The position numbers and the translations under genes are program-made. 64,000 bases of DNA from an uncultured bacterium. Lineage in GTDB: Bacteria; Planctomycetota; GCA-002687715. Below are positions 20,049 to 30,276 of this stretch, piece after piece (position 1 is the stretch's first letter; every line of letters begins with the position of its first letter). The DNA lies in contig CADEGH010000016.1 of the NCBI GenBank assembly GCA_902826835.1, positions 4,885 to 68,884 of the forward strand, in the 5' to 3' direction. The notes under the pieces are model-generated. The model made no database searches and was not told the DNA's origin. It saw only the letters and a list, made by a program, of their open reading frames with translations.

Positions 20049-20052
<4 letters not shown>

Positions 20053-21623
20053 ATGAGTCGGCGGGTCTCCATGCGCCCAAGCGGGCCCTCCTGAGCGCCT
20101 GGCGCAAGGACGGTCTCGTCGAGTTTGGGAAGTCGCTCCACACGATGGGCGTCGAGATCGTGAGCACCGGGGGTACTGCGCGCTCGCTGCGCGAAGCCGG
20201 AGTGGCGGTCCAAGACGTCTCGGAGCTCACCGGATTCCCGGAGATGCTGGATGGCCGGGTGAAGACCCTGCATCCCAAAGTCCATGGCGGCCTGTTGTTT
20301 CGCCGGGACCACTCGGATCACGTGGCCACCGCCGCGCGCCACGGCATTCTCCCGATCGATATCGTCTACGTCGATTTGTATCCCTTCGAGGAGGTGAGCG
20401 TGCGCGCGGGAGTGCCCGACGCGGAGCTCATCGAAATGATCGATATCGGCGGGCCGGCCATGATTCGCTCCGCGGCCAAGAACCACGCCCACGTCCTGGT
20501 TCTGACCGATCCCTCCGACCTCGAGTTGGCCCTCACCGAACTGCGGGCCAACCATGCGGCGTCCACGCTGGCGTTCCGACGTCACGCTGCCGCCAAGGCC
20601 TTTCGACGGACCGCGGCCTACGACGCGATCGTTTCCCAGCGGTTGACCGAAGAGGCCTTTCCCGAGCGCATGGTCTTCGCTTTCGAACGAAGGGAAATCG
20701 GGCGCTACGGCGAGAATCCCCACCAGCCCGGGGCGATCTATTCCCGCCTCCCCGCAGTTCCTAATTCCGCAGCGCGGGCTCGTCAGCTCAGCGGGAAAGA
20801 GATTTCCTACAACAACTTCCTCGACGCCTCTGCCGCGTTCGATGTGGTGCGGGGCCAGACTGATCCGGTGTGCGCGATCATCAAGCACCGCAATCCCTGC
20901 GGGGCCGCGCGCCGACGGGAGGGAATCGTGGCCGCGTTCCACGCCGCCTACGAAGGCGATCCCTTGTCAGCGTTTGGTGGCATCCTCGCGCTGAATCGCC
21001 CCTTCGATGAGGCCTTGGCCCGCGAAGTCGGCCAATCGACCCGTTTCTTCGAGGTCATCATTGCCCCGAGTTTCGTGCCGGCCGCGGTGGGATTCCTCCA
21101 GGGCGCGGTGAAGTGGGGCAAGAGCGTGCGCCTGCTCGAAGTGGGCGGTGAAGGGGCACCTCTGGCCGCCCCCGGACTCGAACTCCGCAGCATCGATGGC
21201 GGCGTTTTGGTGCAGGAGCGGGACGTCGCGCTGGATCCCGAGCGCACCCTCGTCACGAGCCGTGGTCCCACGGAGCGCGAGCGAGCCGATCTCGAGTTTG
21301 CCTGGGACGTCTGCCGCCACGTGACCTCGAACGCGATTGTGTTCGTGCGCGACCAGGCGGTGGTGGGCGTGGGGGCGGGGCAAATGAGCCGCGTGGACTC
21401 CGTCGAAATCGCCGCCAAGAAGGCGGGGGCCAAAGCCCAGGGCGCAGCCATGGCCTCCGACGCATTTTTCCCGTTTGCTGACGGGCTTCAGGCAGGCGCC
21501 AAAGCAGGGGTGACGGCGGTCATTCAGCCGGGCGGCTCGGTCCGGGACGCGGAAATCATCGCCGCCGCCAATGCGGCGGGCCTCGCGATGGTGTTCACGG
21601 GGCGTCGCCACTTCCGGCATTGA
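20049..21623 (+). CDS. purH: Bifunctional AICAR transformylase / IMP cyclohydrolase
   Basis: A 524-residue enzyme for the last two steps of de novo IMP synthesis. The N-terminal cyclohydrolase domain (MGS-like fold) has EIVSTGGTARSLREAG and GRVKTLHPKVHGGLL. The transformylase part has SGKEISYNNFLDASAAFD, IIKHRNPCGAA and SAFGGILALN. It ends AMVFTGRRHFRH as in the family. Translation probably couples to prfB through the ATGA overlap. It converges on the metalloprotease-like gene at 21718. The 94 bases between show no clear terminator. Confidence 0.97.
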
Positions 21624-21717
21624 TCCGGGGCGAAGTGCCCGGGCGAGTCGCACCCGATCGCGGCTCCCCGCCGCGGCCCCCCAATTCCAGTCGAGCCACC
21701 GCGGCCCCTGGCGCGGT

Positions 21718-23634
21718 CTACTTGTCGTCGCGGTCCGGTACGGCCTTCGGAATGTTGGTGGGGTCGAGCGGGGGCAAGAGGTCGTCGGCCTTGTCGCCAT
21801 TGGCCTCGCCGCGCTTATTCCGCCACTTGTCCCAGCGGATCAGTTGTTTGTCTTTCACTTGGAAGTTGCTGATCTTGCGCTGGACGTAATCGAAGTAGCG
21901 CCAAAACTCGACCTCGAGCTTTTCGATGTCCTCGTCGGTCATTCCCATGACATCGCGAAACGTCTTGATGCCGGTGCGCCCCTGCAACTCGGCTTTGACG
22001 TACTCGCGCCACTTCGCTTGGTACTGACCCGGCTTCTCCGGATCGACGTAGCCCTCGGCGTCCACGTTGAAGTGGTTCATGAAGAAGATGAAGAACCACG
22101 CCTGTCCGTACAGGGCCCCGGTCCGGCCGTCCTTCTCGAGTTTGGGTCGGTGTCCGTAGGTGCGGGTCAGGAGTTCCTTGAGCTTGAAGAGCTTTTCCCG
22201 TCCGCCCGAGGTTTGGAGCGAACGGATGTTGCTCATGCGTCCCGCATGGAGACGCCCGATTTCGTAGTCGAAGCCGCCGGTGGATTTGGGGATGCGCGTC
22301 GCGCCGCCGTACCACTCCGCAATCCCCTCCTGGAACCAGTAGCTCCGCGCCATCATGATGGTTCCGTCCTTGGTCTTGCGCTCGGTCCAGGCCCACATGA
22401 GCTGGTGGGTGCCCTCATGCATGATGGTCGGGACATCGCAATTGTCGTGCACCGCGAGGCGCCCGGTCATGGGTTCGAAGTGGGCCAGGGTGGTGGTGTC
22501 GTCCGGGAGCCCCGCGTACTTCTTGTACATGTCGTAGTTGCGGAAGAAGAGCACCGGGACGGGCTCTTCGATCGGCTTCAGGTCCAACGCCTCACCGTAT
22601 TCCTGGAGGATGATGTCCTCCAGGGCTTTGAGATCGCGGGATTTGGACTTCGCGATTTGCACCGGATCCCAGCTCGGGTCGGCCTGAATGAAGAAGACGT
22701 AGGGTTTCTCGACGCTGACGATCACGCCGCGGTATTGGCCGGCGGCGACCCCCGCGAAGCGCTGCTCCAAATCGGCTTTGACATCGGCCTCGAGATCGCG
22801 AGCGAGTTTGAAGAAGGGGGTCGACTCGAGCGAATTGCGTGCGTCCCGCTTAGGAACGAGCTTGGCCAACAATTCTTCGACCGGTGCGAGTTGGTCTTTG
22901 GGCACCCAGCCGCCCGACTTCGCTCCGGCTTTGGTGATCTTGTCGTGGGCTCGTTTGGCCTCGATGCGGTCGGTTTCGAGGAGCCAGGCGGCGTCGAGGA
23001 ACTCGACGAGGGTGTCGGCGTAACGAACCTCCCCGCGTTCATCGCGCAGCGCCTGGAAGTTGGGGTCCAGCACGAGCACTTGATCGCGAAGTTTCTTGGC
23101 CTCGGCTTGAACGAGGTCGGACACCGGACGATCCGTGCCGGCCGACTTCATCTCCGCGGCCTTGGCGCTGAGCGCCTGCGATGCGGCGTAACTGCCGGTG
23201 GCGCTGTCCAGGGGGTGCCCGGCGACCAATGCGTCAATCACGGCCTTGGCGCGTTCCGGCGCGGCGGGGCCGGAGGGGGCACCAGGGGCACCGCTGGTGG
23301 GAGTGCCCGAATTGTTCGAGGGTTTGTCGGCTTTACCCCCGAACGCGAAGTAGCCGCCGACCCCGAGCGCCACCACCACCGCCGCGATGACGGGCACGAT
23401 CGCATTGGACTTGCGCGCGCCCCCCCGGGCCTGCGGCTGGTTCGAGACCACCCGAGCGGCGCTGCTTTTTCCGGGTGCGGTGCGCGCCGGCGCCTTGCCT
23501 TTCACGGGCGGTCGCGGGGTGGCCGGAGACGGTGCTGTGACCGTCTCTTGGCATTCGCCGCAGGTGAAGACATCGCCAGGCGAGACCTGGTCCATCGTGT
23601 AGACCGCACCACAGTGAGGACAGGGGAAGTTCAT
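21718..23634 (-). CDS. DUF1570-like membrane-anchored putative metalloprotease with N-terminal zinc ribbon
   Basis: A 638-residue protein. Residues 1-32 form a zinc ribbon (CPHC, then CGEC). A low-complexity linker leads to a membrane helix at about 78-98 (IVPVIAAVVVALGVGGYFAF), so the C-terminal part is probably outside the cytoplasm. HEGTH at 406-410 is an HExxH zinc-protease motif, with a possible third ligand in FQEGIAEWYGG about 30 residues later, as in gluzincins. It resembles DUF1570 proteins. It is the smaller of two paralogues in the same block (the other is at 24050-26353). Substrate and activity are unknown. Confidence 0.72.
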   Translation of the reverse strand: MNFPCPHCGAVYTMDQVSPGDVFTCGECQETVTAPSPATPRPPVKGKAPARTAPGKSSAARVVSNQPQARGGARKSNAIVPVIAAVVVALGVGGYFAFGGKADKPSNNSGTPTSGAPGAPSGPAAPERAKAVIDALVAGHPLDSATGSYAASQALSAKAAEMKSAGTDRPVSDLVQAEAKKLRDQVLVLDPNFQALRDERGEVRYADTLVEFLDAAWLLETDRIEAKRAHDKITKAGAKSGGWVPKDQLAPVEELLAKLVPKRDARNSLESTPFFKLARDLEADVKADLEQRFAGVAAGQYRGVIVSVEKPYVFFIQADPSWDPVQIAKSKSRDLKALEDIILQEYGEALDLKPIEEPVPVLFFRNYDMYKKYAGLPDDTTTLAHFEPMTGRLAVHDNCDVPTIMHEGTHQLMWAWTERKTKDGTIMMARSYWFQEGIAEWYGGATRIPKSTGGFDYEIGRLHAGRMSNIRSLQTSGGREKLFKLKELLTRTYGHRPKLEKDGRTGALYGQAWFFIFFMNHFNVDAEGYVDPEKPGQYQAKWREYVKAELQGRTGIKTFRDVMGMTDEDIEKLEVEFWRYFDYVQRKISNFQVKDKQLIRWDKWRNKRGEANGDKADDLLPPLDPTNIPKAVPDRDDK

Positions 23635-23702
23635 AGCGCTTCTCGGGGCAGGATGGCGGAGGGGCCGCTCGTGCGGACTCTATCAGCGGATCGCCCGGTG
23701 AA

Positions 23703-24053
23703 CTAGCGAGGCCGGGCGGAGTGGGCGCGTAGGAGTTTTTGCACCTTTTGGGAATCCTCCGCCGAGATTCCGCCGCGCGAGCTTTGGCTCTTCGCCATGC
23801 GTTCGTGGAAGTCCCGGATCGAGAGCAGGGCTTCGGGTGCAAGGTCGTCGCGCTCGAGGAGCGGGAGGAGTTCCCCGGAGTAACTGGCGGAGACACCGAG
23901 TGGTTCGGAGGGCGACCGCGACCGCAACTCCACGGCGACCACGGGCACGGCCAGGCCGAGCGCGCCCACGAGGAGGATCGGAAGAACGAGCCAACTGAGG
24001 GGTGAAAGCGGCGGGGCGTCCGAGCCCTCGGGAGTCTGATCGTCGCGAATCAC
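23703..24053 (-). CDS. Small single-pass membrane protein between the two zinc-ribbon paralogues
   Basis: A 116-residue protein starting with GTG at 24053. The GTG overlaps the TGA of the upstream paralogue (GTGA), which decides the start. One membrane helix (WLVLPILLVGALGLAVPVVAV) lies at about residues 21-41, followed by a soluble helical tail with ERDDLAPEALLSIRDFHERM. No family is recognised. The overlap argues for coupled translation and possibly a physical partnership with the protease-like proteins. Confidence 0.68.
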   Translation of the reverse strand: MIRDDQTPEGSDAPPLSPLSWLVLPILLVGALGLAVPVVAVELRSRSPSEPLGVSASYSGELLPLLERDDLAPEALLSIRDFHERMAKSQSSRGGISAEDSQKVQKLLRAHSARPR

Positions 24054-26353
24054 TTTTTGTCCTCGGGCTTCGAAGGTGGGCGGGAGGGGTCCAGGAGATC
24101 GTCCTCGCGCAGTCCCACTTTCTCGTTCCTCTTGTTGCGGAATTCGTCCCAGGGAATGAGGCGGAGGTCCTTCACGTGGGTGAGGTCCATCTTGCGAATG
24201 ACGAATCGCTGGTAGCGATCGAACTCGTCCGCGAGTTTTGCCATGCCGGCGTCGTCCAAGCCCATCGCCTCCCGAAACGCGGCGCCTCCGCTGTAGGGCT
24301 TGCCGTCCTTGCCGGTGAGTTCGAAGCGCAGGTAACGCTCCCACCCGTCGCGGTATTTCCCTCGCACCGGCTTCGCTGCGGTGTCAATCTTCACGAGACC
24401 GTCCGGCTCGGTGTCGAAATAGTTGAGGAAGTAAATAAGCATCCAGCCTTGGGCGTAAACCAGCGGCACCGTGAACGGATTGTTCGCGAGGCCGGCATCG
24501 CGGTCCCGATAGGTCGCGGTGATGAGCTGATCCAGGGGAAAATGGGTCCCGTCTTTGACCAGCGCCTTGATGCCCTTGAATCGATCCGACTGCAGGAGGC
24601 CGAGCTCGTAATTCCACCCGCCGGTTTGAGCGTTGACGGTGCGCCTGGCCCCTCCGAACCACTCCGCCACTCCTTCCTCGAACCAGAATGACTGGTCCTG
24701 GAACGCGGGGGCGTTTTTCCGATAGCGATGGAAGAGCTGATGGGTTCCCTCGTGCAGGATGGTCTTGAAGTCGGTGTCGTTGTGGACGATCAGCCGCCCC
24801 TTTTCGGGCTCGAAGTGGGCGAGGACGCCGACGAGCGGCACTCCCATCGTTCCCAAACAATATTGCTGGTACGACAGGCCGTTCCGGAGGAAGACGACCG
24901 GAATCGGGTCCTCGATGGGAGTGAGTCCATACTTCGGACCAAACTCTTCGAAGAACTTTCGATTGAGTGACAAGAGCGGCTGCGCCACGGTATTCTCCGC
25001 CTGCGCACTCTCGTCCCAGGAGTCGTTCTCCTCCACAAAGATGACGTAGGGTTCGCGGATGAACGAGAGGAACTTGCGGCCTTCGACGCCCCGGAGCATG
25101 GCCTCCTCGAGAGCCTTCGCCATGGATTCGTCCTTCAAGGTGTCGCGAATCTTGGCGACGTTTTCTTTGGCCTTGGCGAGGCTATCGACGAGTTCTTTGG
25201 CGGTGATGTTCTCGAGGGCGGAGGCCTTCACGAAGAAGGGCCGCTCCGTCATCGCTTTGTAGGCCTTTTCTTTGTCGGCGAAGCGATTCTTCAGGCGCGT
25301 GATCTCGGTTTCTTCTTTGGTGCCGACAAAGCCGCCGTTCTTCGTCGCCAGTTCTTGGATGCGGCGATGCGCTTTGTCGGCGTCGGCGCGGGAGGCGTCG
25401 TCGAGCCAGGGGGCGAGTGCGTAGTCCTGAAGCTCGCCTTGGTAGCGGATTTCGCCGCGGGCCGTGCGGGCGGCGAGATGGGAGGGGTCGAGCACCAAGA
25501 CTCGGTCCGCGAGCGTCTTCGCTTTGCCGGTCAGCCGCGCGACATCGTTGGCGGAGGCCCCGCGCTCGCTCCACGACTTCGCCATGGTCTGGACCTGTTC
25601 CACGAGTTGCCAAAGCTCGGCACCCGAATTGGCGCGGGCGGTCTCGGCCTTACCGATCGTCTCGAGGGCCAAGTCGACGGGGAATCGGAGGTTGGCGAGC
25701 GATTCGGCGGCGCGCGTCGGCGCGGCGCCCTTGCGACCGTCGGCAAAGCCTTCGGAGTATTCGACGGGGGTCGCCTTCTTCCCGGCTTCTCGTTCGTAGG
25801 CTTGCTGGAGCTCGGGCTCGGGAATTGCGCGCTGGCCGAAGCTCGCGAGCGTGCGGTGCATGACGGCATCGCGATAGCCGCGGGCATATCCCTGCGCCCG
25901 GTCGAAGTCGTTGGGCTTGCCAAGCATGGTGAGCACGACCAGGCTGGTAACGAGCACCGCCATCCCTCCGCCCACGAGGCTCCAGAGCACGGCCGGGGAC
26001 ATGGGACGCTTGGCACGCGGCGCACCCCCTTTTTTGGGCGACGGGCGCCGAGACGATCCCGTGCCCGGGCGAGGGGCCGCTTCGGCCGGAGCTACCGTCG
26101 GGCTTCTCGCCGGTCGGACGGGCGTAAGGACGGGAGGCGGGGGAGATGCGGGCGCCGACTGAGGCGCCGGGTTCTTGGTGGGCGGGGCGGTGGGCACCAC
26201 GACCAGGAGTGGAGCGACCGGCGTTTTGGCGGCCGGGGCCCCGGGGACCCGCAGCGACCGCTGACATTGGGCACAGGGAAAGGACGTCCCCGGTGCGAGC
26301 TTCAGGTGTCCATAGGTGGCGCCGCAGCCAGGACAGACGATGGGAACGGACAT
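24050..26353 (-). CDS. DUF1570-like membrane-anchored putative metalloprotease with N-terminal zinc ribbon (long paralogue)
   Basis: A 767-residue paralogue of the 21718-23634 product. It has a zinc ribbon (CPGC, then CAQC) at 7-30, a proline/alanine-rich linker, a membrane helix at about 120-143, then a long helical region. HEGTHQLFHRY (motif at 534-538) is followed by FWFEEGVAEWFGGA. The shared pattern extends to the C-terminal DEFRNKRNE against KWRNKRGE. I chose the ATG at 26353 because the zinc ribbon follows at once and GAGGG lies before it. A start 57 bases upstream is open but adds no domain. Function unknown. Confidence 0.74.
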   Translation of the reverse strand: MSVPIVCPGCGATYGHLKLAPGTSFPCAQCQRSLRVPGAPAAKTPVAPLLVVVPTAPPTKNPAPQSAPASPPPPVLTPVRPARSPTVAPAEAAPRPGTGSSRRPSPKKGGAPRAKRPMSPAVLWSLVGGGMAVLVTSLVVLTMLGKPNDFDRAQGYARGYRDAVMHRTLASFGQRAIPEPELQQAYEREAGKKATPVEYSEGFADGRKGAAPTRAAESLANLRFPVDLALETIGKAETARANSGAELWQLVEQVQTMAKSWSERGASANDVARLTGKAKTLADRVLVLDPSHLAARTARGEIRYQGELQDYALAPWLDDASRADADKAHRRIQELATKNGGFVGTKEETEITRLKNRFADKEKAYKAMTERPFFVKASALENITAKELVDSLAKAKENVAKIRDTLKDESMAKALEEAMLRGVEGRKFLSFIREPYVIFVEENDSWDESAQAENTVAQPLLSLNRKFFEEFGPKYGLTPIEDPIPVVFLRNGLSYQQYCLGTMGVPLVGVLAHFEPEKGRLIVHNDTDFKTILHEGTHQLFHRYRKNAPAFQDQSFWFEEGVAEWFGGARRTVNAQTGGWNYELGLLQSDRFKGIKALVKDGTHFPLDQLITATYRDRDAGLANNPFTVPLVYAQGWMLIYFLNYFDTEPDGLVKIDTAAKPVRGKYRDGWERYLRFELTGKDGKPYSGGAAFREAMGLDDAGMAKLADEFDRYQRFVIRKMDLTHVKDLRLIPWDEFRNKRNEKVGLREDDLLDPSRPPSKPEDKK

Positions 26354-26491
26354 TCGCTCGCCCTCACAAAGTGGATAAGGACGCGGGTTCCGCGTCCGGG
26401 CACCCATCATAAACGACGGGGAGGACAGGCGCCGGGAGGGCCAGTTCGGAGGGACGCTCGGGTCGCTATTCCGGGGACGAGTGGCGAGGGG

Positions 26492-27475
26492 TTAGCGACG
26501 AGCCGCGATGGCCGTCTTCAGCGCGGCGGTGAGGGCCGGCACGATGACCCCGACGTCCCCAACGATCCCGTAGGTAGCCACCTTGAAGATGGGCGCCTCG
26601 GCATCCTTGTTGATGGCGACGATCACCTGGCTCGTGCGCATCCCGGCGAGATGCTGGATCGCCCCAGAGATTCCGCAGGCGATGTAGAGCTTGGGCGAGA
26701 CGACCTTGCCGGTCTGGCCGACCTGATCGGCGTGGGGGCGCCATCCGAGGTCGACGACCGCGCGCGAGGCCCCGACGGCTCCGCCGAGGACTTGGGCGAG
26801 TTCTTCGAGGGGCTTGAAGCCCTCCGGCCCGCCGAGGCCGCGGCCCCCGCTCACGACGACTTCGGCTTCGGCGACATCCTTCGCTCCGCCCGCGGCGGAA
26901 GCCAAGTGTGTGACCACCGCGGCAAAGTCGCCCGACGCGAACGTGGGCGCCAGGTTGGACGTGCCAACGGCGGCGGGGCTCGCCACAAGTGGCGCAAACA
27001 CGTTCGGGCGGAGGCTGACCACGAGGGGATTGCCCTTGGCCTTGACGGTCACGAGCGCCCGGCCCCCGAAGATCGGACGCTTGGCGATGACGGCGCCCCC
27101 CTCGGCGCGAATCTCGACGCAGTCGGCGGCGTAAGCCGCGCCCAGGCGAGCCGCGACCGCGCCCGCGAGGTCGCGACCCTGCACGGTGGCCGAGAACCAA
27201 ATCGTCGTTGCTCCACTGCTCCGCGCGGCTTCCGCGGTGGCCGTGGCCGCCGCTTCGAGCGAGAAACGGTCGAGGCGGGGGTCAGGCACGCAGATGCAGC
27301 GATCCGCCCCAGCAAGCCCGTGCGCGAGCGTGGTGGAAGAAGACCCGAGCAAGATCCCCACCACCTCGCCGCCCAACGCCGCCTTCTGACGACTCGCCTC
27401 TCCCAGGGCCTCGAGAGAGGAACGCTTCACCGCGCCGCCGCGCACTTCCAGGTAAACCAGACTTTGGTGTGCCAT
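26492..27475 (-). CDS. etfA: Electron transfer flavoprotein alpha subunit
   Basis: A 327-residue FAD-binding subunit of ETF. The C-terminal FAD domain shows [20 protein letters not shown], the segment [31 protein letters not shown] and [20 protein letters not shown], all typical. It starts 12 bases after etfB. The heterodimer collects electrons from acyl-CoA and other dehydrogenases and hands them to ETF-QO, whose gene is at 162-1802. Confidence 0.96.
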   Translation of the reverse strand: MAHQSLVYLEVRGGAVKRSSLEALGEASRQKAALGGEVVGILLGSSSTTLAHGLAGADRCICVPDPRLDRFSLEAAATATAEAARSSGATTIWFSATVQGRDLAGAVAARLGAAYAADCVEIRAEGGAVIAKRPIFGGRALVTVKAKGNPLVVSLRPNVFAPLVASPAAVGTSNLAPTFASGDFAAVVTHLASAAGGAKDVAEAEVVVSGGRGLGGPEGFKPLEELAQVLGGAVGASRAVVDLGWRPHADQVGQTGKVVSPKLYIACGISGAIQHLAGMRTSQVIVAINKDAEAPIFKVATYGIVGDVGVIVPALTAALKTAIAARR

Positions 27476-27487
27476 GACGGTTGTTCC

Positions 27488-28234
27488 TCAGAGGACTTTG
27501 GCTTCGTTTTGCAGGGCCGTGACGAGAGCGGCCACTGCGCCGACTCCTTCGCCGAGCATGCGCCCGGCCGGGCGATCTTTCGGAAGCTCGAGTGCGAGCA
27601 CGTCCAAAAGGGGCGGCGGCGCCGACTTGGTTTCCACCGTGAGCGGCTTCTTCTTGGCGGCCATGATCTGATTCAGTCCGGCGCGCCGCGGTTCGTTCAG
27701 GCCCTTTTCGGCGGTGAAGATGCAGGGCAGGGCGCCCTCGATCGTTTCGACGCCACCTTCGACTTCGCGGGTCGCGGAGAATCGATCGCCCTCGATCTTC
27801 AGGGTCGAGATCTTGGAGACCACCGGGAGTCCGAGTTCGTTGCCGAGGAAGGCGCCGGTGGCTCCGACGTCGCCGTCTACCGACTGTTTCCCGAGGAACA
27901 CCGTAGCGGGGAGGAGTGGGCGGATCTGCTCTGCCAAGAGCTTCGAGATTCCTGCCGGCCCGAGCGGGCCCGTGGTCGAAAGCTGGATGGCCTTGTCGGC
28001 GCCCTTGGCGAGCGCGTTGCGCAGTTCCTTTTGGAAGTCGACGGGGCCTACGTGGATGGCCAGGAGCGAAGACCCCTTGGCCTCCCGCAGCTTGACCGCC
28101 TCCTCCAACGCAAATTCATCGTACGGATTGACGACGAACTGGGCGCCCTCGAGATCAGGACTCTTGCCATCCGAGCCGGGTTTGATGCGAGACGCCGTGT
28201 CCGGGACACGGGCGAGGCAGGCCACTACGTTCAT
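27488..28234 (-). CDS. etfB: Electron transfer flavoprotein beta subunit
   Basis: A 248-residue AMP-binding ETF subunit. The N-terminal VACLARVPDT, the middle VNPYDEFALEEAVKLRE, and the region LGKQSVDGDVGATGAFL followed by LGLPVVSKIS match the family. The recognition loop region LPCIFTAEKGLNEPR is also present. It is immediately upstream of etfA on the same strand. The preceding gene encodes an HD-GYP regulator 78 bases away. Confidence 0.96.
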   Translation of the reverse strand: MNVVACLARVPDTASRIKPGSDGKSPDLEGAQFVVNPYDEFALEEAVKLREAKGSSLLAIHVGPVDFQKELRNALAKGADKAIQLSTTGPLGPAGISKLLAEQIRPLLPATVFLGKQSVDGDVGATGAFLGNELGLPVVSKISTLKIEGDRFSATREVEGGVETIEGALPCIFTAEKGLNEPRRAGLNQIMAAKKKPLTVETKSAPPPLLDVLALELPKDRPAGRMLGEGVGAVAALVTALQNEAKVL

Positions 28235-28312
28235 CGGTCACCTCCAGGAGGGCCGGACGTTACAGGGGGGGCTGGGTAGCCTCAAGAAGCGCGGCAACCG
28301 GGAGCGTGCAGA

Positions 28313-29371
28313 TCAGAAAACCCCGGCCCGAAGGCGTTCGGTGAACAGCTCGGCCAGCGCCGGATCGAAGGTTTTTTCGCGCTCGCTCTGAATCAGGTTG
28401 ATGGCTTCTTCGAGGGTCATCGGCTTCCGATAGGTGCGAGCCGAGGTGATCGAATCGAAGTAGTCGGCCACACATAGGATGCGGGCCTCGAGCGGGATGC
28501 TCTCCCCCCCGATCCCGTCGGGGTAACCCGTACCGTCCCACCGCTCGTGATGGTGGCGGACAAATCGCGCCACGCCCTTCAGGAACGAAATCGGAGCGAT
28601 GATGTAATCCCCGATTTCGGAGTGTTTGCGAATCGCCGCGCGCTCTTCCTCGGTCAGCGCCCCGGGCTTATTCAGGATCCGGTCGTCGATGCCGATCTTG
28701 CCGATGTCGTGCAGGAGGGCGGCGTAGCGGAGCGCTCGCTTGCGCTCCTCATCGAACCCGAGGCTCTCTGCCAGGGCTACCGAGTAGTTGGCGGTGCGGC
28801 GGGCGTGCCCGATATTGAGCTTGTCGCGTTCTTCGACCGCGCGCGCCAGACCCAGGGCGGTTTCGAGCATCGCCTGATCCTCGAATTCTTTCTGCGCCTT
28901 CAGCACCCAGTAGCGCTTGGCTTGGTCCTCGAGGCGGCGCTTCTCTTCGACGCGTGTGAGCGTCAGCAGGATCTTGTCGAAATTGAGGGGCTTGGTGAAA
29001 AAGTCGTAGGCGCCGCGCCTCATCGCCTCAATCGCGTACGAGATGTCCAAGTAGCCGGTCATCATCAGGACTTCCGGGCTCTGCTCCTTCTGTTTGATTT
29101 CGAGCAAAAGATCGAGGCCCGACACTTCCGGCATCGCGATATCCGTGAGCACGAGGTCGAAGGGCTCTGCCGCGAGGAGCTTGCGGGCTTCGGTCGCGCT
29201 GGCCGCCATCATGGGCTCGTAGCCGTGACGTTCGAGGACCGCGGCTAGGCTCAAGAGAATGCCGGGCTCGTCGTCGACGAGGAGAATCTTGCGCAGCGGC
29301 GGCACCGTCTCCACCGCCACCCGATCCCCCAAAGGCGCGCGAGCGCGCAGTGATTCGGACGTCATGCTCAC
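28313..29371 (-). CDS. Response regulator with HD-GYP output domain
   Basis: A 352-residue two-domain signalling protein. The receiver domain has the acidic pair in KILLVDDEPG, the phosphoacceptor aspartate in DLVLTDIAMPEVSG and the lysine in FFTKPLN. A coiled linker leads to an HD-GYP domain with HDIGKIG, HSEIGDYI and HHERWDGTGYPDGIGG. HD-GYP domains usually hydrolyse cyclic di-GMP. Here the GYP appears as GTGYP as is normal. No sensor kinase is adjacent. The gene lies between lptB and etfBA and need not be linked functionally to either. Confidence 0.93.
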   Translation of the reverse strand: MSMTSESLRARAPLGDRVAVETVPPLRKILLVDDEPGILLSLAAVLERHGYEPMMAASATEARKLLAAEPFDLVLTDIAMPEVSGLDLLLEIKQKEQSPEVLMMTGYLDISYAIEAMRRGAYDFFTKPLNFDKILLTLTRVEEKRRLEDQAKRYWVLKAQKEFEDQAMLETALGLARAVEERDKLNIGHARRTANYSVALAESLGFDEERKRALRYAALLHDIGKIGIDDRILNKPGALTEEERAAIRKHSEIGDYIIAPISFLKGVARFVRHHHERWDGTGYPDGIGGESIPLEARILCVADYFDSITSARTYRKPMTLEEAINLIQSEREKTFDPALAELFTERLRAGVF

Positions 29372-29474
29372 CCCTTGACTACCGTTCCCGGCTCGAATGC
29401 ACCGTCAGACCAGATTCCCGGGCGAAGCATACCTCCCAATCCCGATTCCGGCTGGTCCAACCCGGTGAAAATGG

Positions 29475-30239
29475 TCATCCCCCCTCGGGAGCGGCCGCGC
29501 TTCCCAGGCTGAATTTCTCCCCGAGATAGGCTCGGCGCACCAGTTCGTCGGCCACGAGGCGGGCCGGCGTCCCGTGCTGGAAGATCTTCCCGTCGACAAT
29601 GATGTAAGAGCGGTCCGTGACCGAGAGAGTCTCGCGGACGTTGTGATCGGTGAGCAGAATTCCGAGCCCGTCCCGGCGGAGTTGGGTGAGGATGCCTTGG
29701 AGTTCTTCGATTGTCCGCGGGTCGATGTTCGCGAAGGGCTCGTCCAAAAGGATGAGCCGCGGGGAGCGAGCCAAGACCCGCGCGATCTCCAGCCGGCGCT
29801 GCTCCCCCCCGGAGAGGCTCCCGGCCTTCTGCTGGCGCTTCTCCCCGAGGTGGAACCGGTCCAAAAGTTCGGCCACCCGATGGCGGCGGGTTTCCTTGGA
29901 AAGTCCGGACATCCATTCCAGGACGACTTCGAGGTTGGCCTCGACGCTCATGGTTCGAAAGACGCTGGGCTCCTGGGCCAAGTAGCCGACCCCGAGCCGA
30001 GCCCGGCGGAACACCGGTTCCCTGGTGATTTCCGTTTCTTCGAACCGAACCTGACCCGCATCAGGTCGGATGAGGCCGACGATGCTTCGGAAGGTCGTGG
30101 TTTTGCCGGCTCCATTGGGCCCCAGGAGCCCCACGATTTCGCCGCGATCGACCGTGAGTCCCACCCCGTCGACGACCCGACGGCCGCCGTAGCTCTTGGC
30201 CAGGTCGGCAACTTTGAGGAGAGGGCCTTCCGGTTTCAT
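29475..30239 (-). CDS. lptB: LPS export ABC transporter ATPase LptB
   Basis: About 254 residues. Walker A is GLLGPNGAGKTTTF, the signature is LSGGEQRRLEIARVLA, Walker B is LILLDEPFANIDP. The LptB hallmark TDHNVRETLSVTDRSYII follows. LptB drives lipopolysaccharide export from the inner membrane, which implies an outer membrane. I chose the ATG at 30239 (MKPEGPLL) on homology. A TTG at 30287 is in frame but would overlap the upstream signal peptidase gene. Neither start has a clear Shine-Dalgarno sequence. No lptF/G/C gene is in the window. Confidence 0.9.
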   Translation of the reverse strand: MKPEGPLLKVADLAKSYGGRRVVDGVGLTVDRGEIVGLLGPNGAGKTTTFRSIVGLIRPDAGQVRFEETEITREPVFRRARLGVGYLAQEPSVFRTMSVEANLEVVLEWMSGLSKETRRHRVAELLDRFHLGEKRQQKAGSLSGGEQRRLEIARVLARSPRLILLDEPFANIDPRTIEELQGILTQLRRDGLGILLTDHNVRETLSVTDRSYIIVDGKIFQHGTPARLVADELVRRAYLGEKFSLGSAAAPEGG

Positions 30240-30276
30240 GGCGGGGGAAGGGGCGACGAACGAGTCGGCCGAGGCA

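Noticed and set aside
25355-28279. Long open frame (about 970 codons) antisense to etfA/etfB and the long zinc-ribbon gene
   Set aside because: It crosses three well-supported genes on the other strand, has low-complexity Arg/Gly/Asp-rich translation and no motifs. Such frames are expected opposite GC-rich genes.
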